DNA of 64,000 bases, taken from contig NZ_JABFTX010000001.1 of NCBI RefSeq assembly GCF_021404305.1, positions 1,550,001 to 1,614,000 of the forward strand, in the 5' to 3' direction. Below the pieces are notes generated by a model. That model worked only from the letters and a program-made list of their open reading frames with translations, was not told the DNA's origin and ran no database searches. The position numbers and the translations under genes are program-made. Source of the DNA: Billgrantia ethanolica (GTDB lineage Bacteria > Pseudomonadota > Gammaproteobacteria > Pseudomonadales > Halomonadaceae). Of the stretch, positions 18,799 to 31,286 are shown one piece after another; position 1 is the stretch's first letter, and each line of letters starts with the position of its first letter.

Positions 18799-19317
18799 AT
18801 GACCCAGGACATTCCCACTTTCTCCGACGAAAGCTCCGACGAACGGCCCAGCAAGTCCCAGCTCAAGCGCGAAATGCACGCGCTGCAGGCCTTGGGCGAA
18901 CAGATCATCGCCATGACGCCGACCGAGCGCGCCCGCTTCCCGTTGTCCGAGGACATGCTCGCCGCCGTCGAGGAAACCTCCCGCATCCGCTCTCATGAAG
19001 GGCGCCGTCGCCACATGCAGTACGTCGGCAAGCTGATGCGGCGCGAGGATCTCGAAGCGATCCAGGCGGTGTTCGACGAGGTCGAGCAGGAGAAACGTCA
19101 TCGCGACTTGGCCTTCCATCGCCTCGAGAAGTGGCGCGACCGCCTCATCGAGGAGGGCGACGATGCCGTCGAAGCCTTCATCGAGGAGCATCCCGACGTC
19201 GACCGTCAGGCCCTGCGCCAGCTGATCCGCAACGCCAAGAACGAGCGTGAGCGGGGCAAGCCCCCGGCCAATGCGCGCAAGCTGTTCCGACTCATCCGCG
19301 AGACGGCGGGGCTTTAA
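18799..19317 (+). CDS. darP: Ribosome biogenesis factor DarP (YjgA family)
   Basis: Start at 18799 (MTQDIPTFSDESSDE); an in-frame ATG at 18757 would add 14 residues. 172 residues, highly charged, with the family's PSKSQLKREMHALQALGEQI opening, LRQLIRNAKNERERGKPP and C-terminal KLFRLIRE. DarP (DUF615) binds pre-50S particles and assists late large-subunit maturation. Divergent from pmbA and convergent with tldD, 43 bp apart; the pmbA-yjgA neighbourhood is conserved in gammaproteobacteria. Confidence 0.93.
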   Translation: MTQDIPTFSDESSDERPSKSQLKREMHALQALGEQIIAMTPTERARFPLSEDMLAAVEETSRIRSHEGRRRHMQYVGKLMRREDLEAIQAVFDEVEQEKRHRDLAFHRLEKWRDRLIEEGDDAVEAFIEEHPDVDRQALRQLIRNAKNERERGKPPANARKLFRLIRETAGL

Positions 19318-19360
19318 ACCACTCGCCGCTCGGGACTGGTCAGGCGGCAGGCACGTTCAC

Positions 19361-20815
19361 TCATGAAGCGGTGCCGCCGACGGTGAGCTCATCAAGCTTC
19401 AAGGTGGGCTGGCCCACGCCCACCGGCACGCCCTGCCCCTCCTTGCCGCATACGCCGATGCCGGTGTCGAGCTCCAGATCGTGGCCGATCATCGATACCC
19501 GTCCCATCGCCTCCGGCCCGTTACCGATCAGCGTCGCCCCCTTGACCGGCGCGGTGATCCTGCCGTCCTCGATCAGGTAGGCCTCGCTTGCCGAGAACAC
19601 GAACTTGCCCGAGGTGATGTCCACCTGGCCACCGCCGAAGCTGACCGCATAGATGCCGCGGCGAACACTCGAGATGATCTCCGCCGGGTCGTCCTGACCG
19701 GCCAGCATGTAGGTGTTGGTCATGCGCGGCATCGGCATGTGGGCGAACGACTCGCGACGGGCGTTGCCGGTGGGCTGCATGCCCATCAGCCGGGCGTTGA
19801 GCTTGTCCTGCATGTAGCCGGTGAGAATGCCGTCCTCGATCAGCGGGGTGTACTGGCCCGGCGTGCCTTCGTCGTCCACGCTCATGGAGCCGCGGCGGTC
19901 GGCAAGAGTGGCATCGTCCACCACCGTGACCCCGGGAGCCGCCACCCGCTGACCCAGGCGCCCGGCAAAGGCCGAGCTGCCCTTGCGATTGAAGTCGCCC
20001 TCAAGGCCGTGCCCCACCGCTTCGTGCAGCAGGATGCCGGGCCAGCCGGGCGCGAGCACCACCGGCATCTGTCCGGCGGGGGCGTCCACCGCCTCCAGAT
20101 TGACCAGAGCCTGGCGTACCGCTTCCTTGGCAAAGCGTTCGGCGGCGTTGTCGTCACGCAGGCGGGACATGGCGTAGCGCCCACCGCCACCGGCGCTGCC
20201 GCGCTCGCGACGGCCGTTCTTCACCGCGATGACGCTGACGTTGAAGCGCACCAGCGGGCGCACGTCCGCTGCCAGGGTGCCGTCACTGGCACGTACCAGC
20301 ACGACCTCATGAACGCCGGTCAGGGAAGCGCTGACCTGGGTGATGGCGGGATCGGCGGCGCGCGCCACGCGATCGGCCTGTTTGAGCAACGCGATCTTCT
20401 CCTCGGCCGATAGACCCGACAGCGGGTCGACCGTGGCGTAGCGCAGCTCTGCGCCGGTCGCGATGCGTGGCGCAACCGACAGGCTGGCACCGCTGCGCAC
20501 GATGCCGGACGCCGTGCGGCCGGTTTCCGCCAGGGCATCGGCGGTAATCTGGTTGGAATAGGCGAAGCCGGTCTTCTCGCCGGCCATGGCACGCACGCCC
20601 ACACCGCCGTCGATGTTGTAGCTCGCTTCCTTGACTTCACCATCCTCGAGTACCCAGCTTTCGTGCCAGCTGCGCTGAAAGTAGAGATCGGCATAGTCGA
20701 CGCCCGGGGTCAGCACATGGCCAAGACCTGCGTCGAGCGCCTCGACGTCCAGTCCGCCGGGGTGCAACAGAATCTCCGCGGCGGTATCGAGCAGAGCGGA
20801 TGAGGATGTCGTCAT
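19361..20815 (-). CDS. tldD: Metalloprotease TldD
   Basis: Start at 20815 ([17 protein letters not shown]), overlapping the yhdP stop by 4 bases (ATGA). 484 residues. The zinc motif [11 protein letters not shown], in [19 protein letters not shown], is intact. Other family segments are [33 protein letters not shown] and a C-terminal [16 protein letters not shown]. Partner of PmbA, whose gene lies about 2 kb away on the same strand beyond darP. Coupling to yhdP matches the E. coli rng-yhdP-tldD order. Confidence 0.96.
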   Translation of the reverse strand: MTTSSSALLDTAAEILLHPGGLDVEALDAGLGHVLTPGVDYADLYFQRSWHESWVLEDGEVKEASYNIDGGVGVRAMAGEKTGFAYSNQITADALAETGRTASGIVRSGASLSVAPRIATGAELRYATVDPLSGLSAEEKIALLKQADRVARAADPAITQVSASLTGVHEVVLVRASDGTLAADVRPLVRFNVSVIAVKNGRRERGSAGGGGRYAMSRLRDDNAAERFAKEAVRQALVNLEAVDAPAGQMPVVLAPGWPGILLHEAVGHGLEGDFNRKGSSAFAGRLGQRVAAPGVTVVDDATLADRRGSMSVDDEGTPGQYTPLIEDGILTGYMQDKLNARLMGMQPTGNARRESFAHMPMPRMTNTYMLAGQDDPAEIISSVRRGIYAVSFGGGQVDITSGKFVFSASEAYLIEDGRITAPVKGATLIGNGPEAMGRVSMIGHDLELDTGIGVCGKEGQGVPVGVGQPTLKLDELTVGGTAS

Positions 20816-23800
20816 TCTGCGGTTTCCAAGGTGATGTCGGGCGAGGTCCAGGGACCGCGCACGCGATAGTGAATTCGGGTGACTCGGTCGATGGCGCTGC
20901 CGAAGAGTCGATCGGCGATGAACAGCGCGCCACCTACCACCGGCGCACCGGCAATCACCGCCGCAAGCGGCAAACTGCTGCTGACGGGTACTGTGACGCC
21001 CAGTCGCTGGTCCAGTTCCCGACGCGAGAGGTCGACGGTGCCCTCCAGCGTGAAGGACGTGGCCGGGCCGTCGATCCTGATGGGGCCGGTCGTCTCCAGT
21101 ACGCCTCCATACAGGGTAGCAGCCCCGATAACATGATCGAAGGCCGTACCCTGGCCGGTCACGTCGGAAAAGTCCATGCGCAGCCGTCGTACCAGGTTGT
21201 CGACGTTGAGCAGACCCACCACTCGCGCCGTGGGAGACTCCAGGTTGACGAAGCGTCCATTGCGCAGCTCCGCCTCGACGCTGCCACGCGAGCGGGCCAG
21301 GGCGAACTGCCAGGGCGGCCCCGGCCAGGCCAGCTGGCTGCGTACGCGTGTCTCGTTGCTGCGAATCGAGACCGGCTGACCGAGCCGCTCCAGCGCCGTA
21401 CCCAGGTCGCGCCCATCGAGGTCGAGCCGTGAGCGGGTCAGGCTGTCGCCCGGACCGGCGGACTCCCAGATCACTTCTCCCCGCGCCGAGATCTGTCCCA
21501 GGGTGAGCCCCAGTGGCGCCACTCTGAGCCGCTGCGGCGAGCCCTCCCAGTGGGCCGTGAGCGGGCCGATCACCCGGCCCTGATACAGGATCTCCGCCAG
21601 TCGCAGCCGGCCGTTGGGTACCTCGCCGACCCAGCCGGGCAACGGCGTCGGGTCCGGCGGCACATCCAGCTCCGCGAGAAGATTGCCGGTGTCTTGCGTC
21701 TCGGCGGGCAGCAGGCCGTCCAGCGTCAAACGGTCTAGCGCGATGTCCAGCGGCTCGGCAAGCGTGGGGCGATAATCGAGATAGCCCTCGAGCAGATCCC
21801 CCCGCAGGCCGACACGCCAACCGCCCCCGGTGTGCGGACGTGCATCGGCGGTCATCACGCCCAGGCAATCCTCCGGGCCGACGAGACAGGCGGTGTCCAC
21901 CCGCAGGTAACGCAGCGCCCCGGGGCCATCACCCCCCGGCGCTCCTCCATCAAGCATCGGTGCCAGCGCCGCGCCCCACTCCACCAGGTCGAGGCGGGAT
22001 TGATATATCGTGCCCGACCAGCCCTCCTGCTCGGGCCAACTGGGTGCTTCCGGCAGCCGCCCCAGCCAGAACTGGCCCTGGCCTATATCCGACCACGGCA
22101 GGCCGCGCCAGCGCAGGCGGGCATCGCCGCCCATTTCCGCTTCCACTCGCTGCTGATCGAGATCGGCCTCGACCCACAGCGGACGACTCTCGCCGGCCGA
22201 CTTGCCCAGCGGCGACGGCAGGTCGATGGCGACACCCTGCAGGTTGCTGTCGAAGCGGAACGTATTGCGCGTTTCACCAAGCGTGAAGCGCGCCCGCCAG
22301 GGCAGACGCCCCGACACCCCACCGGCCAGGGCGGTGGCATCGAAGCGCTGCAGTATCCGCGCCACCTCGGCAGCGCCATCCAGTTCGACACGCCCGGCCA
22401 GGGTATCGATGTCGGCATTGACCGGCCCGCCGAACAGGCGCCCTTCCAGGCGCCCCTCGAGCCCGCCGTCGTCATCGCGCTGACGCCAGGCGAGCGGCCC
22501 CTTCACATCACTGAGGGGCACTTCCAGCGGCAGGTAGACGAGCCGCTGCATGTCGACGTCGGTCTCGAGGTCGAGCCGAAAGCCGTCGTCCTCTCCCAGC
22601 AGGGTGCTGAGCTCGATCCTGCCGCTGGCGCTCCCCTCCCCGCGCCAATCGTCGACCTGCTCCATGCCGTCGACGGGGATGGCGCGCAGGTAGCGGCGTA
22701 TCCCATCGGCATCGGACGCGAGGTCGCCGATCACGTGCAGCACGTCATCCTCGATGGTGACCCGCCCGTTGCGGCCCAGGACGCCAAGGCTCTCGGCGTG
22801 ATAGACCTCGGCATCGAGAGTGCCGATACCCGCGGTGAGTCGCCCCTCGAGACCTTCGATCACCGGCCAGCGAGGGTCGAAGGGAAGCCTGCCCTCCTCG
22901 ATCTCGAGGTCCAGTTGCAGTCGCGGCTCGATGCCGCTGCCGCCACGTCGGAGCGGCAGATGCAGCTTCAGCTCGCCATACGGCACACGGCCGGCCACAC
23001 CGGCCGCGAGCCAGGCATCGAGTTCCTCACCCAACACGTCGGCAGGTAGCCAGTCCACCAGCGGACGCTCCAGGGCATCGGCGTTGCGGAAGCGCAAGTC
23101 GAGCCCCAGGCCGCCATGCACGCCACCGCCGATCGCCAGGCCGAAACCGCCCTCCACTTCAGCCCCCTGCCAGCCGGCCATGAGATTTCGTCCACTGACG
23201 AAGGTGCGCGGCCCCTCGTAGGTCCAGCGCACCTCGCCGCTGGCATGGGAAAGTTCCATCGGCGCCGGATAGAGCTCTGGCACCTTGAACGCGGGGTCAC
23301 CGACACCGACGAACTCGATTCGCCCCGAGAGATCCCGCGCTTCGACCCAGGCATCGAGAGGTCCACCGCCCGGCACTTCGTCCCACGGCTCCACCTCGAC
23401 CCGATGCAGCGCGGCCTGAGCCAGCCAGTGGCCGTTGCGCCGGCCCACGCCCAGTCCGGAGATCAGCCCGCGAGGCTCCAGGGCGTCGATGGTGCGCACC
23501 AAACCTTCGGGAAGCAAAATGCGTTCGCGCCAGGCCGCCAGCGACGCCAGCTCGAACTGGCTGGTGGTCAGCCACCAGCCCTCGTCGTCGTCGTAGCGCA
23601 TGTGCCAGAAGTGCGGCAGCGCCGGCTGTCGCTCGTCTGCGAGCTCATGCGGCTCCGCCCAGTCGGCAGCCGCAGCGTCACCCTGCAGCCACGCCTCCCA
23701 GCCTTCGTCGTTGCGCAGCCACTGACCGCGGGCTCTGAGCGGCTCCAGCACGATGGGTTCGTCGTCACGCCGCAGCACCAGCCGCGGCACGTCGATATCC

Positions 23801-24642
23801 AGCCGCGCATCGGCCAGCGCTCCACGATGCCAGCGACCCCAGAGGGTGACGTCACCGCTGGCGTCCTCCAGGCGCAGGGGGTCGTCGAGGGTGAACACCT
23901 CGACCAGATCGATCAGCGTGTCGAGCTTCATGTCGGCCTGGAGGGCGGCGCTGAAATCGCGGAATCCGGTGGGTCCGGGGAACACTTCCAGCACGGCCTG
24001 CAGCGTGGCCTCTTCCTGCCCCTCGAGATGCACTTCGCCCTCGAGATGGGCTCGCCGCTCGTCGCCGGTGAGCAGCAGGCGCGGCGCGAGCATGTCGACC
24101 CGCCGCTCGCGCCCGTGCAGCACCAGCCTCACGTCCTCCACCCAGGCGCGCTGTCGCAGCAACAGCCCGACCCAGAAGTCGAGCCGCTCGAGATCGAAAT
24201 CGCCTTCGAGAAGCTCAGGCGGAATCCTGGCCGGATCCGGCCAGTGCCAGCCGCCCTGCTCGTCCTGATAGAGGTGAAGCGTGAGCCCGCTGAGACGCGC
24301 ATCCGCGACCACGGGCACACCGGTGCGCAGGCTGGCTGCGGTATCCAGCCGCAGTTGCGCATGCTCGACTTCCAGCAGCGGCAGGCCGGCTTCCCCCGGC
24401 AGCGTGCTCATGGTGAGCCCGCCACCCGTCATCACGGGGTCGAGCCGGGCCAGTCCGGCGTCGAATTCACGCAGCTCTACCGTTGCCCCCGTACGCGCCT
24501 CCAGCAACCGCTCGACGCGCGGCGCCAACTGGTCGACCTGGGTGAGCGCCAGCCGCAGCGCCACCAGCAGCACCGCGACCAGGGCCAGCAGCACGGCCAG
24601 CAGGGTGAGACTCCAGCGGCCTACCTGACGCAAAGGATGCAT
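20812..24642 (-). CDS. yhdP: AsmA-like lipid transport protein YhdP
   Basis: 1276 residues, close to E. coli YhdP (1266). One N-terminal transmembrane helix (about residues 11-33, [20 protein letters not shown]), then a very long periplasmic beta-rich region typical of AsmA-like bridge proteins (DUF3971), ending in the conserved [17 protein letters not shown] segment. YhdP, TamB and YdbH together carry phospholipids from inner to outer membrane. It starts 7 bp after rng and overlaps tldD by 4 bp. Confidence 0.93.
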   Translation of the reverse strand: MHPLRQVGRWSLTLLAVLLALVAVLLVALRLALTQVDQLAPRVERLLEARTGATVELREFDAGLARLDPVMTGGGLTMSTLPGEAGLPLLEVEHAQLRLDTAASLRTGVPVVADARLSGLTLHLYQDEQGGWHWPDPARIPPELLEGDFDLERLDFWVGLLLRQRAWVEDVRLVLHGRERRVDMLAPRLLLTGDERRAHLEGEVHLEGQEEATLQAVLEVFPGPTGFRDFSAALQADMKLDTLIDLVEVFTLDDPLRLEDASGDVTLWGRWHRGALADARLDIDVPRLVLRRDDEPIVLEPLRARGQWLRNDEGWEAWLQGDAAAADWAEPHELADERQPALPHFWHMRYDDDEGWWLTTSQFELASLAAWRERILLPEGLVRTIDALEPRGLISGLGVGRRNGHWLAQAALHRVEVEPWDEVPGGGPLDAWVEARDLSGRIEFVGVGDPAFKVPELYPAPMELSHASGEVRWTYEGPRTFVSGRNLMAGWQGAEVEGGFGLAIGGGVHGGLGLDLRFRNADALERPLVDWLPADVLGEELDAWLAAGVAGRVPYGELKLHLPLRRGGSGIEPRLQLDLEIEEGRLPFDPRWPVIEGLEGRLTAGIGTLDAEVYHAESLGVLGRNGRVTIEDDVLHVIGDLASDADGIRRYLRAIPVDGMEQVDDWRGEGSASGRIELSTLLGEDDGFRLDLETDVDMQRLVYLPLEVPLSDVKGPLAWRQRDDDGGLEGRLEGRLFGGPVNADIDTLAGRVELDGAAEVARILQRFDATALAGGVSGRLPWRARFTLGETRNTFRFDSNLQGVAIDLPSPLGKSAGESRPLWVEADLDQQRVEAEMGGDARLRWRGLPWSDIGQGQFWLGRLPEAPSWPEQEGWSGTIYQSRLDLVEWGAALAPMLDGGAPGGDGPGALRYLRVDTACLVGPEDCLGVMTADARPHTGGGWRVGLRGDLLEGYLDYRPTLAEPLDIALDRLTLDGLLPAETQDTGNLLAELDVPPDPTPLPGWVGEVPNGRLRLAEILYQGRVIGPLTAHWEGSPQRLRVAPLGLTLGQISARGEVIWESAGPGDSLTRSRLDLDGRDLGTALERLGQPVSIRSNETRVRSQLAWPGPPWQFALARSRGSVEAELRNGRFVNLESPTARVVGLLNVDNLVRRLRMDFSDVTGQGTAFDHVIGAATLYGGVLETTGPIRIDGPATSFTLEGTVDLSRRELDQRLGVTVPVSSSLPLAAVIAGAPVVGGALFIADRLFGSAIDRVTRIHYRVRGPWTSPDITLETAE

Positions 24643-24649
24643 CGGCCGC

Positions 24650-26113
24650 TCACATCAGCACGATGTCGTACTGCTCCTGGGAATAGTGCGCCTCGACCTG
24701 GAAACGAATCGTCTTGCCTATGAAGGCCTCCAGATCGGCGACCGCAGCCGATTCCTCATCGAGCAGCCGATCCACCACCGGCTGGGATGCCAGCACCATG
24801 TAGGTTTCGGCGTTGTAGGCACGCTCCTCGCGCAGGATCTCGCGAAAGATCTCGTAGCACACCGTCTCGGCGGTTTTCAGGGTGCCCCGCCCACCGCAGG
24901 TGGGACACGACTCGCACAGGGTCTGCTCGAGGCTCTCGCGGGTGCGCTTGCGGGTCAGCTGCACCAGCCCCAGCTCGGTGACCCCGGTACACTTGGTCTT
25001 GGCATGATCGCGCTCCAGCGCCTTCTCGAGCACCCGCAGTACCTGGCGCTGATGCTCCGGGTCCTCCATGTCGATGAAGTCGATGATGATGATGCCGCCC
25101 AGGTTGCGCAGCCGCAGCTGTCGGGCGATGGCGTTGGCCGCTTCGAGATTGGTCTTGAAGATGGTCTCTTCGAGGTTGCGGTGCCCCACGTAGCCGCCGG
25201 TGTTGACGTCGATGGTGGTCATCGCCTCGGTCGGGTCGATCACCAGATAGCCGCCCGACTTGAGCTGCACCTTGCGCCCGAGCGCCTTCTGGATCTCGTC
25301 CTCGACGCTGTAGAGATCGAAGATGGGCCGCTCCCCGGGGTAGTACTCGATGCGTGCCGAGGAGTCGGGCATGAACTCCTCGGCGAATTCCAGCAGCTTG
25401 ACGTAATTTTCCCGCGAATCGATGCGCACCTTTTCGATCTCGTCGCGCATCAGGTCGCGCAGGGTACGGATGAACAGCGGCAGATCGTCGTAGATCACGC
25501 TGGGTGCCGGCGCGGTCACCTTGCGCTCGCTGACCTTGCGCCACAGCCGCAGCAGGAAGTGCATGTCGGAGAAGAGCTCCTCCTTGCCCACGTTCTCCGC
25601 CGCCGTACGCACGATGAAGCCGCCGGTGATCTCGATCTCCTGCTCCTGCTGGCAGAGTTCGAGCAGCTCGCGCAGGCGCTCTCGCTCACGCTCGTCCTCG
25701 ATGCGCTGCGACACGCCGTGGTGCGGGGAGTCAGGCATGTAGACCAGGTAGCGTGAAGGTACCGACAGATGGGTGGTGAGGCGTGCGCCCTTGGAGCCGA
25801 TGGGATCCTTGGTGACCTGAACCACCAGTGCCTGGCCCTCGTGGAGCAGTTGACCGATGGTGGCCTGCTCCTCGGGCGGGGTGCCGGGCGGCATCACTTC
25901 ATGGGCATGGATGAAGGCCGCACGGTCGAGACCAATGTCGACGAAGGCCGCCTGCATGCCGGGGAGGACCCGCACCACGCGACCCTTGTAGATGTTGCCG
26001 ACGATGCCACGTCGGCGCGTACGCTCGATCAGCGCCTCCTGCAGCACGCCGTTTTCCACTACCGCCACGCGGGTTTCCATCGGCGTCAGGTTGATCAGTA
26101 CTTCGCCGCTCAT
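24650..26113 (-). CDS. rng: Ribonuclease G
   Basis: Start at 26113 (MSGEVLINLTPMETRVAVV); 487 residues. Order: S1 RNA-binding domain (about 35-125, GNIYKGRVVRVLPGMQAAFVDIG), catalytic DNase I-like domain with the metal-binding aspartates in TTIDVNTGGYVG and IIIIDFIDMED, and the zinc-link CPTCGG. It lacks the long C-terminal degradosome scaffold of RNase E, which separates the two. It matures the 5' end of 16S rRNA and takes part in mRNA decay. Placed between maf and yhdP as in E. coli. Confidence 0.96.
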   Translation of the reverse strand: MSGEVLINLTPMETRVAVVENGVLQEALIERTRRRGIVGNIYKGRVVRVLPGMQAAFVDIGLDRAAFIHAHEVMPPGTPPEEQATIGQLLHEGQALVVQVTKDPIGSKGARLTTHLSVPSRYLVYMPDSPHHGVSQRIEDERERERLRELLELCQQEQEIEITGGFIVRTAAENVGKEELFSDMHFLLRLWRKVSERKVTAPAPSVIYDDLPLFIRTLRDLMRDEIEKVRIDSRENYVKLLEFAEEFMPDSSARIEYYPGERPIFDLYSVEDEIQKALGRKVQLKSGGYLVIDPTEAMTTIDVNTGGYVGHRNLEETIFKTNLEAANAIARQLRLRNLGGIIIIDFIDMEDPEHQRQVLRVLEKALERDHAKTKCTGVTELGLVQLTRKRTRESLEQTLCESCPTCGGRGTLKTAETVCYEIFREILREERAYNAETYMVLASQPVVDRLLDEESAAVADLEAFIGKTIRFQVEAHYSQEQYDIVLM

Positions 26114-26163
26114 GCGGAAATCCTTGTCCAGTTCAATAGCCGCATTATGACATAGTGGTACGC

Positions 26164-26769
26164 CTAGGCAGCACCACACCAAAGCGGCACATTCTGTCGC
26201 ACCAGCAACTGCGCCGTTTCGTACAGGGGTAGCCCGACCACCGCCGAGTGACTGCCCTCGATACGCTCGACGAAAATCGACGCCAAGCCTTGGATGGCAT
26301 AGCCGCCCGCCTTGTCGGCAGGTTCGCCGGTCGCCCAGTAGACCGCCATCTCGCTCTCGCTGATCTCGCGCATGAAAACCCGCGTCGCCACACAAACCTC
26401 GAGCAACCCGGCCGGCCCCGTCACGGCCACGGCGGTGAGCACCTGGTGAGCGCGACCCGACAGCAGGCGCAGCATGGCTATCGCCTCGTCCCGATCGGCC
26501 GGCTTGCCAAGTATCCGCCCGTCGCAGACCACGGCGGTATCCGAGCCCAGCGTCGGCAGTCGCGACCGGCACCCGCCCGCCAACGCCTTCTCTCGGGCCA
26601 GGCGTAGCACATAGGCTTCGGGCAGCTCGTCAGGCAGCGGCGTCTCATCGATGTCCACCGGCCGCACCTCGACGCCGACACCGATGCTGGCCAGCAGCTC
26701 GCGGCGGCGCGGCGAGGCCGATGCCAGGCACAGCACGCCCTCGCGCCCTTCGGCCCGCTCCTCAGTCAT
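26164..26769 (-). CDS. maf: Maf-type nucleotide pyrophosphatase (dTTP/UTP type likely)
   Basis: 201 residues. Family motifs: [16 protein letters not shown] at the N-terminus, [22 protein letters not shown] and the C-terminal [26 protein letters not shown]. Maf proteins hydrolyse non-canonical or modified nucleoside triphosphates to monophosphates. Location directly after mreD matches YhdE, the dTTP/UTP/m5-UTP enzyme, rather than YceF; substrate choice is inference from position. Overlaps mreD by 8 bases. Confidence 0.94.
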   Translation of the reverse strand: MTEERAEGREGVLCLASASPRRRELLASIGVGVEVRPVDIDETPLPDELPEAYVLRLAREKALAGGCRSRLPTLGSDTAVVCDGRILGKPADRDEAIAMLRLLSGRAHQVLTAVAVTGPAGLLEVCVATRVFMREISESEMAVYWATGEPADKAGGYAIQGLASIFVERIEGSHSAVVGLPLYETAQLLVRQNVPLWCGAA

Positions 26770-27253
26770 GCCTGGCCAACCGGCGCTCGAAGGCCTGGAA
26801 CATGGTGACGAGCCACGGCCACAGCGCCGCTCCGATCAGCGATGGGAGCAGAAAGGCAAGGTGCATCGAGAAGGGACCGAACAGGGTACGCAGCCACTGT
26901 TCGACCAGTTGCACGAGCCCCAGCAGCACCAGGATCAGCAGCGCCTGCTGCACCAGGGAGTAGGTACGGAAGCGTGGATAGACCAGAGCGGCGAGGAAGG
27001 CCAGCAGCGACAGGGTCAGGGCATTCTGCCCCAGCGGAGCGCCCTCGATGAGATCGAGCAGGATGCCGAGCACGAAGCCGTGGAAGACTCCGACTCGGGC
27101 AGGGGCGGCCATGCACCAATAGATCAGCATCAGCCCCAGCCAGTCCGGCCGCCAGATCTGCCAACCCTCGGCCAACGGCATCACCTGAAGGCACAGCGCC
27201 AGCAGCAGGGTGAGCCAAATCCAGGGCAGCGCCGTGGTCGATCCGCTCGCCAT
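26762..27253 (-). CDS. mreD: Rod-shape determining protein MreD
   Basis: 163 residues with about five hydrophobic segments (for example [52 protein letters not shown]). Inner-membrane partner of MreC, MreB, RodA and PBP2 in lateral wall synthesis. Its ATG overlaps the last base of the mreC stop codon, so the two are coupled. Confidence 0.94.
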   Translation of the reverse strand: MASGSTTALPWIWLTLLLALCLQVMPLAEGWQIWRPDWLGLMLIYWCMAAPARVGVFHGFVLGILLDLIEGAPLGQNALTLSLLAFLAALVYPRFRTYSLVQQALLILVLLGLVQLVEQWLRTLFGPFSMHLAFLLPSLIGAALWPWLVTMFQAFERRLARHD

Positions 27254-28158
27254 CAGTTCGACTCCTCCAGCGTGGCTTCGTCATCCAGCTCATCCGGCAG
27301 CTCCAGATCCCACACTTCGTCGTCAGGCACCGGCGCCGGATCGGGCGGAAACACCAGCAGGAAGTGGCGGGAGCGCTGCAGGCGCGCGACGGGTTCGGCC
27401 GTTACCCGGGCAAAGGGCTGGCCCGGGTCATGGACCACCTCGGTGACCCTGGCCACGGGATAACCCGGCGGGAAACGCCCCGCCAGCCCGGAGGTCACCA
27501 GCAGGTCGCCTTCGCGAATGTCGGCCGTATCCGGCACATGAATCACTCTCAGGGCATCGTACTGACCGCTGCCCTGCAGCACGAAGCGCAGGCCGTTACG
27601 GTTGATCTGAATCGGCAGCGCATGACTGGCGTCGGCCACCATCAGCACCCGGCTGGAATAGGCCGACACCGCCGTCACCTGGCCCACCAGCCCCGAGGCA
27701 TCCAATACCGGCTGCCCCACGTAGACCCCGTTGCGACGCCCGCGGTCGATCACCATCTGATGGGTGAACGGATCGGAGTCGAGGGAGAGCAGTTCGGCGG
27801 TGATGTAGGGAGCCTCCAGGCGAGCGGCAGCACCAAGCAGTTCGCGCAGACGCACGTTCTCGGCGGTAAGACTCGACATGTGCTGGACCCGGTGGGACAG
27901 ATGCAGGATCTGCTCGCGCAGGCGGCGGTTCTCCTCCACCAGCGCACGCTGCTCGGAGAGCGCCAGCGAGCCCCATGTGAGCACGTCGCTGGGCAGCGCG
28001 ACGAGCCACTGGATCGGCGCCACGACGGTGGTGAGCTGAGCGCGCACCTCTTCCATGCGGGTGAAACGATGATCGACGAACATCAAGGCAGACGCAGCTA
28101 CCACACACAGCAGCATGCGGTAGCCAGGCACATGACCGTGCGAGAACAGCGGTTTAAT
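27253..28158 (-). CDS. mreC: Rod-shape determining protein MreC (probable ATT start)
   Basis: Periplasmic, membrane-anchored scaffold of the rod complex: transmembrane helix near residues 14-31, coiled coil from about 68 to 110 (LVEENRRLREQILHLSHRV), then the beta-rich MreC domain with GQPVLDASGLVGQVTAV and GLAGRFPPGYPVARVTEVVHDP. The start proposed is ATT at 28158-28156, giving a 301-residue protein whose N-terminus (fMet)KPLFSHG matches E. coli MKPIFSRG. A GGGGGGA ribosome site lies 6 bases upstream. The first in-frame canonical codon is GTG at 28131; it has no ribosome site and would cut off nine residues that match the family. Only the start is uncertain. Confidence 0.93.
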   Translation of the reverse strand: MKPLFSHGHVPGYRMLLCVVAASALMFVDHRFTRMEEVRAQLTTVVAPIQWLVALPSDVLTWGSLALSEQRALVEENRRLREQILHLSHRVQHMSSLTAENVRLRELLGAAARLEAPYITAELLSLDSDPFTHQMVIDRGRRNGVYVGQPVLDASGLVGQVTAVSAYSSRVLMVADASHALPIQINRNGLRFVLQGSGQYDALRVIHVPDTADIREGDLLVTSGLAGRFPPGYPVARVTEVVHDPGQPFARVTAEPVARLQRSRHFLLVFPPDPAPVPDDEVWDLELPDELDDEATLEESN

Positions 28159-28241
28159 AGACGTTCCCCCCGCACCGGGCGCGGCACGTCCGGCCGCACC
28201 TGTTCATACGTCGATTCGCACTGGAAAACGGCCTTGCGGCG

Positions 28242-29291
<1,050 letters not shown>

Positions 29292-29456
29292 CTAGTGCAG
29301 ACCGGGACCAGTGCGGATGCAAACGGTATCATCGCCGCCTCAGTGCAGCAAGCGACATAGGCCGCTCCAGATGCGAGAAGAGTGCCCGCCATGGCTCGAA
29401 TATGGTACCTTTTCCCGCTGTTCATAACACTCCATCCGTGCGAGGACACTCAGCTC

Positions 29457-29744
29457 ATGGCGCTTGAACACGCAGACGTGCAGCGGGCCGCTCATCTGGC
29501 CCGGCTCGGCCTGACCGACGACGAGGCCGCCCGCTACGTGGACGACCTAGGCCGTATTCTCGAGATGGTCGACATGCTCCAGGCACTCGACACCGAAGGG
29601 GTCGCCCCGCTGGCTCACCCCCTCGACGTGACCCAGCGCCTGCGCGCCGACGAAGTCACCGAGCGCGACCAGCGCAGCCGCTTCCAGCAGTGCGCTCCGG
29701 CCGTGGAAAACGGGCTCTACCTGGTTCCTCGCGTCGTCGAGTGA
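29457..29744 (+). CDS. gatC: Glu-tRNA(Gln)/Asp-tRNA(Asn) amidotransferase subunit C
   Basis: Start at 29457 (MALEHADVQRAAHLARLGL); 95 residues, the standard GatC size. Contains LGRILEMVDMLQALDTEGVA, the segment that wraps around GatA and GatB, and ends ENGLYLVPRVVE. It stabilises the amidotransferase. The frame is open upstream to 29382 but the extra residues are not family-like. Confidence 0.96.
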   Translation: MALEHADVQRAAHLARLGLTDDEAARYVDDLGRILEMVDMLQALDTEGVAPLAHPLDVTQRLRADEVTERDQRSRFQQCAPAVENGLYLVPRVVE

Positions 29745-29825
29745 GCCCAGCCGCCATTCGGGTAGCGCCAACCAGCTCAGGATTCACCTCTCTTTCAACG
29801 GCACGCTTTCATGGAGCCATGCCGC

Positions 29826-31286
29826 ATGCATGACAAGACCCTTGCCGAACTGACCCGTTCGCTCGATGCCGGCGACTTTTCCAGCCGCGAACTGACCCAG
29901 CACCTGCTCGGCCGCATCGACCGTCTCGACGGCCAGCTGAACAGCTTCATTACCGTCACCCACGAGCAGGCCCTGGCCGCCGCCGATGCCGCCGACGCCG
30001 CCCGCGCCGCGGGCAAGGCCGGCGCGCTAACCGGTCTGCCGCTGGCGCTGAAGGACATCTTCTGCACCCAGGACGTGAAGACCACCGCCGGCTCGCGGAT
30101 GCTCGACAGCTTCATCGCCCCCTATGACGCCACGGTGGTCGAGAAGCTCAAGGCCGCCGGCACCGTCAGCCTGGGCAAGACCAACATGGACGAGTTCGCC
30201 ATGGGCTCCTCCAATGAGAACAGCCACTACGGCCCGGTGAAGAACCCCTGGGACTTCACCGCCGTTCCGGGCGGCTCGTCCGGCGGCAGCGCCGCGGCGG
30301 TGGCGGCGGGCTTCGTGCCGGCGGCGATCGGCACCGACACCGGCGGCTCGATTCGCCAGCCCGCAGCCTTCTGCGGCATCACCGGGCTCAAACCCACTTA
30401 CGGCCGGGTGTCGCGCTACGGCATGATCGCCTACGCCTCGAGCCTCGACCAGGCCGGCCCCATGGCCCGCAGCGCCGAGGACTGCGCCCTGCTGCTCAAC
30501 GCCATGGCCGGCCACGACCTGCGCGACTCCACCTGCGTGCAGCGCGGCGTGCCCGACTACACCGAAGAGCTCGGTACCGCACTCTCCGGCCTCAAGATCG
30601 GCCTGCCCAGCGAGTACTTCGGCGACGGTCTCGACCCGCAGGTGGAAGCCGCCGTGCGCGAAGCGATCAAGGTCTTCGAATCGCTCGGCGCGAGCGTGCG
30701 TGAGGTGAGCCTGCCGCACACCCACTACGCGATACCGGCCTACTACGTCATCGCCCCGGCGGAAGCCTCGTCGAACCTGTCGCGCTACGACGGCGTACGC
30801 TTCGGCCACCGCTGCGCCGACCCCGTGGATCTGATCGACCTGTACAAGCGCAGCCGCGCCGAGGGCTTCGGCGACGAGGTCAAGCGCCGCATTCTGATCG
30901 GCACCCACACCCTCTCCGAGGGTTTCTTCGACGCCTACTACAAGAAGGCCCAGCAGGTGCGCCGGCTGATCCGCCAGGACTTCCTCGACGCCTTCGAGGA
31001 AGTCGACGTCCTGATGGGCCCGGCCGCTCCCACCCCGGCCTTCGATCTTGGCGCCAACAAGGACCCGGTGTCGATGTATCTGCAGGACATCTACACCATC
31101 GCCATCAACCTCGCCGGCATCCCCGGCATGAGCGTGCCAGTCGGCTTCGCCGGCAAGCGCCCGGTGGGGCTACAGATCCTGGGCAGCCACTTCAACGAGT
31201 CGCGGCTGCTCAACGTTGCCCACCAGTTCCAACTGGCCACCGACTGGCACCGTCAATGCCCCGCGCTCGCCGAGGAGAACGCCTGA
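29826..31286 (+). CDS. gatA: Glu-tRNA(Gln)/Asp-tRNA(Asn) amidotransferase subunit A
   Basis: Start taken at 29826 ([11 protein letters not shown]), 9 bases after a GGAG; ATG at 29811 has no ribosome site. 486 residues, amidase-signature family. The Ser-cisSer-Lys triad lies in the [14 protein letters not shown] lysine region and the [15 protein letters not shown] / [14 protein letters not shown] serine region. It releases ammonia from glutamine for GatB. Overlaps gatB by one base (TGATG). Confidence 0.97.
   Translation: MHDKTLAELTRSLDAGDFSSRELTQHLLGRIDRLDGQLNSFITVTHEQALAAADAADAARAAGKAGALTGLPLALKDIFCTQDVKTTAGSRMLDSFIAPYDATVVEKLKAAGTVSLGKTNMDEFAMGSSNENSHYGPVKNPWDFTAVPGGSSGGSAAAVAAGFVPAAIGTDTGGSIRQPAAFCGITGLKPTYGRVSRYGMIAYASSLDQAGPMARSAEDCALLLNAMAGHDLRDSTCVQRGVPDYTEELGTALSGLKIGLPSEYFGDGLDPQVEAAVREAIKVFESLGASVREVSLPHTHYAIPAYYVIAPAEASSNLSRYDGVRFGHRCADPVDLIDLYKRSRAEGFGDEVKRRILIGTHTLSEGFFDAYYKKAQQVRRLIRQDFLDAFEEVDVLMGPAAPTPAFDLGANKDPVSMYLQDIYTIAINLAGIPGMSVPVGFAGKRPVGLQILGSHFNESRLLNVAHQFQLATDWHRQCPALAEENA

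Noticed and set aside
23116-24723. Long open frame of over 500 codons on the plus strand, opposite yhdP
   Set aside because: Antisense shadow in GC-rich coding sequence; the translation has no recognisable fold and yhdP on the other strand is well supported. Similar frames opposite algW, hisD, murA, rpoN, gatA, gatB, spuC and hemA were dropped for the same reason.
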